Positions 6,417 to 10,553 of a stretch of DNA of 10,553 nucleotides are shown here, piece by piece. The DNA comes from CAVWDI01 sp046259385. GTDB lineage: Bacteria > Chloroflexota > Anaerolineae > Anaerolineales > UBA4823. Each line of letters opens with the position of its first letter. The stretch's first letter is position 1. The translations under genes and the position numbers were made by a program. The DNA is taken from NCBI GenBank assembly GCA_046259385.1, contig JBJYWI010000137.1, positions 1 to 10,553 on the forward strand, written 5' to 3'. The notes under the pieces were generated by a model that saw only the letters and a program-made list of their open reading frames with translations, did no database searches and was not told where the DNA came from.

Positions 6417-6439
6417 GAGAATTGCCAGCAATACCGGAA

Positions 6440-7604
6440 TTATCCAGAACCTATTTCAGACACCAGGTCAACTACATAGGGAAGTTGCATTATCTTGCCT
6501 TCCTTCCAAACTGCTGTGAAGGTCGCTACATCAAGGTGATCCCGTAAAGCAGAGATTTGTTGCTCATAGGCAGGTTTGTCAACCAGATCGATAGCAGAGG
6601 ACATCGATGCTCGAATAGCGTGTGCGGTCCCAAATAGTTTTACTGACCTATGAAAATCTCAAAGATTCCCGGGATGAGTTTTCTTATTTCCCAGAATCAC
6701 ACTGATCTCCGCAAATTTCTCCAGGCACCAGGCAATCCCACCTTTATCTCTGATTTCAAGCCGGAGTTTAAGGCTTTCTGATAATAAGCTTGCATCCTAT
6801 TCCAGATTATCGGTCAAAAAACGCAAAATATCCAGAGCTTCGCTTATCAAATAGTGTGCGGTTTTTTAATTTCCCAGTTCCGTTTCCATATCGCCAAGAG
6901 TGATGAGGGCATCCGCCAGACCCCTTTTACAAGCAAGGCCAATTTCTCTATAGATCGAAAGACTTTCCTCAAGCAGGGTAAAGTGGCATTATAGTCACTC
7001 TGCATATATGCCAGGTGACCGGCTGCATGCAGGGCTTTCGCACGTGCGGCTGTTCTGCTATCAGCTCCCGGTCTGGAAAGCGCTGCAAATAAATACTGTT
7101 GCCCTTTATATAAATAGCAGCGAACAGCCCAGAAGCCCTCCAGCACTCCAGCGAGAAGCAGCTCGGATTCAGCCTTGCCTTCGGATACATGGCTCCAATC
7201 CATAGCCGCCCACAGATTATCGAGATCAACCTCTAATTGATTTATCCAATATACTTGTTCCTCTCCCTGGTTTTTTGGTTCAACTTCTTCTGCGAATTTA
7301 AGGAAGAATTCTAGGTGTTTGTCCCGGATTTGTTTATTTTCAGCTGCTTCCCTCAGTTTCCCATCGCCAAACTGCCTAATAGTCTATGGACAAAATATCT
7401 CCCTTTGAAATCCGGTTTAATAAAGGATTTATCTGCCAGCGTTATCAGATCTTTAAGCGTTGCGCCGCAGACCATTTCCGCCGCATTGCGTGTGAATCCT
7501 CCTCGAAAAACCGACAACTGTTGAAAAGCAACCCTTTCACTACCAGATAACCTTTTCCAGTCCGTTTTTGCAATATTCCAATCAAATCCAATTTTCCAGT
7601 TTCA
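6440..7604 (-). pseudogene. Broken C-terminal part of a TPR-containing ATPase/LuxR-type regulator
   Basis: Three minus-strand frames joined end to end give the familiar C-terminal half of large STAND/LuxR- or AfsR-like regulators. First: RLSGSERVAFQQLSVFRGGF, NAAEMVCGATLKDLITLADK, and GRYFVHRLL. Second: QFGDGKLREAAENKQIRDKH, LEVDLDNLWAAMDWS, RPGADSRTAARAKALHAAGH and LAYMQSDYNA (TPR region). Third: TLLEESLSIYREIG, GLADALITLGDMETELGN, SEALDILRF, SVKLFGTAHAIRAS and the standard ending AYEQQISALRDHLD-FTAVWKEGK, with TAA at 6440-6442. The lesions are a one-base loss near 7374 (GGC-CAG read as GGCAG), a frameshift between about 6979 and 6988, TAA at 6866-6868, TAG at 6797-6799 and TGA at 6659-6661. 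The N-terminal DNA-binding and nucleotide-binding parts are absent. The family call rests on block order that I recognise; an intact function is ruled out. Confidence 0.82.
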
Positions 7605-7677
7605 AGATGTTTTTTATCAGCTATGTTGGATTCCCTTCAACGAACTCCTCAAGGTGCTTGTATCTGATTTTTTTAAG

Positions 7678-7707
7678 TTGACAAATAGGACATTGTTGGT
7701 ATATATT
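7678..7707 (+). promoter_or_regulatory. Promoter for the degV-like gene, giving a leaderless or near-leaderless mRNA
   Basis: A perfect -35 TTGACA (7678-7683) is followed after 18 bases by TATATT (7702-7707); an overlapping TATATA at 7700-7705 gives a spacing of 16. The expected transcription start (about 7712-7715) coincides with the ATG at 7714. No Shine-Dalgarno sequence precedes that ATG (ATTATTTAA). Confidence 0.7.
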
Positions 7708-7713
7708 ATTTAA

Positions 7714-8559
7714 ATGGAAAATATAGGCATTGTCACCGACAGCGTGGCTAATATCCCCGATGCACTCTGTCAGGAATTTGGCATCAAAGTAGTCCCCCTG
7801 CCGTATGTATGGGATGGGCAAACGTACTACGATTTTGATATCGGTCCGAGGGAATTTTATGCAAAATTGAGGAACAGCAGCAAGATCCCCAAAACATCAG
7901 GGCCTCCCCCAGCGTTATTCAAAGAGCAATTCGAGACTTTAGGAGCAAATGACGAACCTGTTCTTGCTGTAACCGTCGCAGAATTCTTTTCGAGTACCTA
8001 CAAATCTGCGAATCTGGCAAAAAAGTTGATACCTGATATCCGGGTAACTGTTTATAGTTCAGATTCAAATTCAATGGGGCACGGTTTTTTAGTCCTCGCA
8101 GCCGCCAGAGCAGCAAGGGCTGGGAAAAATATTAACGAAATCCTTTCAAGACTGGAACAACTAAAAAATACTACAGGGGTTTTATTTGCTACACCAAATG
8201 TTAAATACCTTCAGCGAGGAGGTCGTATCAATCATATTCAATACCTATTCGCATCGGCATTAAGAATTACCCCAATACTGGAAATCAAGAGCAAACCCAT
8301 TGAACTTATAGAGAGAGTTCGGCATCCTAAAAATGTGATTCCCCGATTGATGGATCTTGTTTCAAAACGCCTGGAGGGAAAGAAACCAATACGGGTAGCT
8401 GTCCTTCATGCAGATGCAGAATCTCAGGCCTGGGAACTGACAAAACAGGTTCGCGAGCGTTTCGCACCGGATGAGTTAATCTCCTCCGAACTCACACCTG
8501 TACTTGGAATCCACGCTGGTCCGGATGCGCTTGGTTTAGCATATTCAACAGGCTACTAA
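7714..8559 (+). CDS. DegV family protein (fatty-acid-binding, FakB-like)
   Basis: The protein has 281 residues, the usual DegV length. The ATG at 7714 gives the standard N-terminus GIVTDSVANIP (TDS at 8-10). It continues with KTSGPPPALF (60-69, canonical TSQPS), VAEFFSSTYKSAN (88-100, matching SS-LSGTY-SA, with the serines near the bound lipid head), SSDSNSMGHGF (115-125), LQRGGRI (166-172, canonical LKKGGRI) and TPVLGIHAGPDALGLAY (261-277, canonical G-VIGTHTGPGALG). DegV/FakB proteins bind a fatty acid; in Firmicutes they present it to the kinase FakA for acyl-phosphate formation. No kinase partner is in the window. The gene stands alone, with its own strong promoter almost touching the start codon and no ribosome site. 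Motif departures (Gly for Gln in TSQPS, Ile/Ala for Thr/Thr in THTGP) are modest. Confidence 0.9.
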   Translation: MENIGIVTDSVANIPDALCQEFGIKVVPLPYVWDGQTYYDFDIGPREFYAKLRNSSKIPKTSGPPPALFKEQFETLGANDEPVLAVTVAEFFSSTYKSANLAKKLIPDIRVTVYSSDSNSMGHGFLVLAAARAARAGKNINEILSRLEQLKNTTGVLFATPNVKYLQRGGRINHIQYLFASALRITPILEIKSKPIELIERVRHPKNVIPRLMDLVSKRLEGKKPIRVAVLHADAESQAWELTKQVRERFAPDELISSELTPVLGIHAGPDALGLAYSTGY

Positions 8560-8689
8560 GACAATAACCCTTCTAGATTCCTGATTGGAGTCGTTGCCCT
8601 ATTTACACTCCTGGTTAATAGAGTCATTTGGGTTTGATTTCCAGAATATCATGCCACCAAACGATTTAAATTTCTGGTTTGTATCTGTC

Positions 8690-8715
8690 AATCGGGTATG
8701 ATACATACCCCGATT
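8690..8715. repeat. Near-perfect inverted repeat upstream of the lipoprotein gene
   Basis: AATCGGGTATG, then ATA, then CATACCCCGATT: the arms match over 11-12 bases apart from one extra C on the right. A -10-like TATAAA lies at 8731-8736, so a start near 8743 would put the repeat centre near -41, where it would overlap the -35 region. It could be an activator or repressor site for the lipoprotein gene. It could instead be a terminator stem for the degV gene, but it lies 130 bases after that stop and has no clean T run. Confidence 0.5.
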
Positions 8716-8771
8716 ATCTTCTTTACAAACTATAAATAACTATCTCCTATCACTACCGAGGATCTGACAAT

Positions 8772-9956
8772 ATGCCAGCAACGAAGCTGCTATTCATTTT
8801 TCTAATCATTTTCCTGCTTTTTACTGCCGGCTGCACCAGCCCGGGGAATGGCAATATGGAAGGCCCCCAACCCACACGAATCGTGTCACAAGAAAGCAGC
8901 ACAATAACCCCCTATTCCACTGCTGTCAATACTCCCGCTGCTGTTCTTCCGGCTGAAAGCATTTCCGCTGAAAACCAGCCGCTTGCAACCTCGACCCAAA
9001 CAGGGCTGCCCCTTCCCACGGTTACGGATGTTGAATTCGAAATTGGTGAAGAGATTACTATTGAATACCTCAGGAACCTGGAGATCAGCGGGAGTGAGAT
9101 CACTTTCGAAGAAGAGCTGCCCGCTACTGCGGGTTACCAGCAGCACATTGTCAGTTATATTTCGGAAGGTAATAAAATCTACGGTCTGCTGACAATCCCC
9201 AATACGGAAATGCCTGAAGGCGGATTCAAAGCAATCGTGTTCAACCACGGCTATGTGCCTCCGGCGGAATACCGGACCACGGAGAGATATGCAGCCTATG
9301 TTGATTATCTGGCATGGAGCGGTTTCGTGGTTTTTAAAATTGATTACCGAGGGCATGGGAACTCTCAGGGGGAACCAACCGGGTCGTATTTCTCGCCCGG
9401 GTATACTATCGATGCGATCAGTGCCTTGAAAAGCTTGCAAACACTGGACTTTGTCGACCCTGATGGGATCGGAATGTGGGGTCACAGCATGGCTGGCAAT
9501 CTGGTGCTGCGTTCGATGTTGGTAGAACCGGATATTAAAGCCGGGGTGATCTGGGCTGGCGCGGTTTACAGCTATGAGGATTTTGATAAATACGGGATCG
9601 ACGACAATACCTACCAGCCTCCGGAGCAGTCCCAAAACCAGAATGGTCCTGCTCCCCGCAGGAGGTCGCGTGAAATTTTCGATCTTTACGGCCGGCCTGA
9701 CGAGGGCGGGGACTACTGGAAAGCGGTCTCATTGACTGAAAATATCGGTTATCTCAACAGCCCTATCCAGCTTCACCATGCCCAGAATGATGAGGTTGTC
9801 AGTATCGGTTACACTTATGACCTTGTAGCTGTGTTGCAGCAAAATGGTAAGGAGTATGAATTCTACAATTACCCCGGTGGAGGTCACAACATCAGTTCCC
9901 CTTATTTTCAACAGGCGATGGCGCGTACCATTGAATTTTTCCGAAAACACCTGTGA
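8772..9956 (+). CDS. Exported alpha/beta-hydrolase lipoprotein (S9/dienelactone hydrolase-like)
   Basis: The protein has 394 residues. GAGG (8758-8761) lies 10 bases before the ATG. A lipoprotein signal, FLIIFLLFTAGC, ends at the lipidated C21. A Ser/Thr/Pro-rich, poorly conserved spacer runs to about residue 85. The alpha/beta-hydrolase fold begins with IVSYISEGNKIYGLLTIPN (126-144). AIVFNHGY (154-161) carries the oxyanion-hole HG. DYRGHGNSQGEP (191-202) follows, and the nucleophile elbow is GMWGHSMAG (234-242) with S239. The acid is D340 in HHAQNDEVV and the base is H372 in YPGGGHNISSP. All three catalytic residues are present, so it is probably an active esterase or peptidase of the prolyl-oligopeptidase/dienelactone hydrolase type, tethered outside the cytoplasm. 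The substrate cannot be told. A linker at about 282-300, rich in Gln/Asn/Pro/Arg, lies in the cap region. Confidence 0.92.
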   Translation: MPATKLLFIFLIIFLLFTAGCTSPGNGNMEGPQPTRIVSQESSTITPYSTAVNTPAAVLPAESISAENQPLATSTQTGLPLPTVTDVEFEIGEEITIEYLRNLEISGSEITFEEELPATAGYQQHIVSYISEGNKIYGLLTIPNTEMPEGGFKAIVFNHGYVPPAEYRTTERYAAYVDYLAWSGFVVFKIDYRGHGNSQGEPTGSYFSPGYTIDAISALKSLQTLDFVDPDGIGMWGHSMAGNLVLRSMLVEPDIKAGVIWAGAVYSYEDFDKYGIDDNTYQPPEQSQNQNGPAPRRRSREIFDLYGRPDEGGDYWKAVSLTENIGYLNSPIQLHHAQNDEVVSIGYTYDLVAVLQQNGKEYEFYNYPGGGHNISSPYFQQAMARTIEFFRKHL

Positions 9957-9994
9957 AAGAGCATGTTCCTAATCTTTCTAGGCACGAACGCAAA

Positions 9995-10136
9995 ATAGAA
10001 AGGGCTGTCCCCAAAAGTAGTGTCGCTCTGACGGAACAGCCCTATTAGGGAAACGTAGTGAAGAGTCTTGCTGTATCACAATTAGATGCTTCGCTCTGCT
10101 CAGCATGACAATGGTGCATTTTGGACAGTCTCTTCA
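9995..10136. mobile_element. Small MITE-like element with imperfect terminal inverted repeats
   Basis: The left end, ATAGAAAGGGCTGTCCCC followed by AAAAG (9995-10017), matches the reverse complement of the right end, ATGAAGAGACTGTCC followed by AAAATG (10117-10136), apart from a few substitutions and gaps. Inside are AGGGCTGT (10001-10008) facing ACAGCCCT (10036-10043), the palindrome CCCTATTAGGG (10040-10050), and TCGCTCTG twice (10023-10030 and 10091-10098). A TGCTTCGCTCTGCTCAGCAT hairpin-like block (10088-10107) resembles intergenic repeats common in Anaerolineae-type genomes, from memory. The GGGCTGTCCCAAAAGT-like tip looks like an insertion-sequence end. There is no transposase frame, so it would be a non-autonomous element. 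The left hairpin may also terminate the lipoprotein mRNA. Confidence 0.45.
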
Positions 10137-10199
10137 TATAATCGCGATTGATTTGTTTAAAAAAGGATTTGTTCTTTCCCAAACTGCTTCTTGTTAAAA

Positions 10200-10553
10200 C
10201 TAAGCCGACAGTTTCATCCCTTTAAATTTCGCAACCTGTTCCTTGATCGCCCTTTCGACCGGCAGGCGCTCCATGCTGCTTGCCCCGTAGAAGCCGTTTA
10301 TGCCAGGCATGCGCTTCATGGCGTCCGCTACGTTCTCGGGTTCATCAAACGGGCCTCCGTGGCAGATGACCAGGATATCCTTCCGGATGGAGCGCGAGGC
10401 TTCCGCAATCCGCATGGTGGTATCGATAGCCATATCCATCGCCATCGCCGCCTGCGAGCCGATTGTCCCGCCGGTCGTCAGACCTACGTGGGCGACGATC
10501 ATATCCGCTCCGGCTTTTACCATCGCCTGGGCTTCATCCTCGTTGAAACAGTA
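10200..10553 (-). CDS. PEP hydrolase-family TIM-barrel protein, C-terminal part (runs off window)
   Basis: The frame is open from the window edge (YCFNEDEAQAMVKAGAD) to TAG at 10200-10202. The 118 residues seen are therefore the C-terminal part of a protein of about 270-280 residues; the ATG at 10523 is internal. The blocks are KAGADMIVAHVGLTTGGTIG, MDMAIDTTMRIAEASRSI, ILVICHGGPFDEPENV and GINGFYGASSMERLPVERA, ending EQVAKFKGMKL. These match the 'phosphoenolpyruvate hydrolase family/TIM-barrel signal transduction' proteins (PF09370), where VAHMGLTTGG, CHGGP and GFYGASSMERLP are hallmark loops at the barrel mouth. Such genes often sit beside a Tm-1-like ATP-binding protein, which if present would be outside the window. 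The enzymatic role is not settled to my knowledge. Confidence 0.88.
   Translation of the reverse strand, partial: YCFNEDEAQAMVKAGADMIVAHVGLTTGGTIGSQAAMAMDMAIDTTMRIAEASRSIRKDILVICHGGPFDEPENVADAMKRMPGINGFYGASSMERLPVERAIKEQVAKFKGMKLSA

Noticed and set aside
6045..6479. Plus-strand open frame of 144 codons
   Set aside because: It is antisense to the P-loop NTPase and its promoter region, with no recognisable motif.
7621..7821. Minus-strand open frame of 66 codons with two CxxC-like cysteines
   Set aside because: It overlaps the degV start and promoter on the other strand, and has no support beyond being open.
8641..8677. CCAGAA...TTCTGG inverted repeat after degV
   Set aside because: A six-pair stem with a 25-base loop and no T run is too weak to call a terminator.
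8886..9635. Minus-strand open frame of 249 codons
   Set aside because: It is fully antisense to the hydrolase lipoprotein, whose signal peptide and catalytic triad are clear.

Overview
The window is a mid-GC bacterial chromosome segment. Its mix of families suggests a Chloroflexota (Anaerolineae-like) genome: a membrane-anchored sulfite-oxidase-type molybdoprotein, a small exported 'GDGFVCPV' protein, a two-domain CatE-like VOC protein, a DegV protein, an alpha/beta-hydrolase lipoprotein, a TIM-barrel PEP-hydrolase-family protein and a relic of a large TPR/ATPase regulator. This assignment is inferred from gene content; there is no rRNA or marker gene to confirm it. I see no tRNA, rRNA, CRISPR array or intact transposase.

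Layout. 1-918 (minus strand) holds a small hydrophobic ORF preceded by a decayed SRPBCC-family gene, which can be read only by joining several frames. 919-1218 is an AT-rich leader. 1219-3364 (plus) holds a small secreted protein, a hairpin, and a 544-residue molybdopterin oxidoreductase with several membrane helices and an internal twin-arginine motif. 3409-6298 (minus) holds, in order of transcription, an AAA_28-type P-loop NTPase, a DUF7768 protein, a coding relic, a membrane-anchored methyltransferase resembling FAM173, and a VOC protein. 6440-about 7604 (minus) is a broken C-terminal part of a TPR-containing regulator/ATPase. 7714-8559 (plus) is a DegV gene whose consensus-like promoter lies so close to the ATG that the mRNA is probably leaderless. 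8772-9956 (plus) is an alpha/beta-hydrolase lipoprotein with an inverted repeat upstream. 9995-10136 is a small MITE-like repeat. 10200-10553 (minus) is the C-terminal part of a PEP-hydrolase-family TIM-barrel protein that runs off the window edge.

How the parts relate. There is no single obvious pathway. The functional cores are an exported molybdoenzyme, a nucleotide-type gene pair (AAA_28 NTPase + DUF7768), a methyltransferase-VOC pair, and single genes for fatty-acid binding (DegV) and an exported hydrolase. At least two genes, and probably a third, are being lost, all on the minus strand. The most unusual live gene is the molybdoprotein, whose layout implies mixed Sec and Tat membrane insertion.
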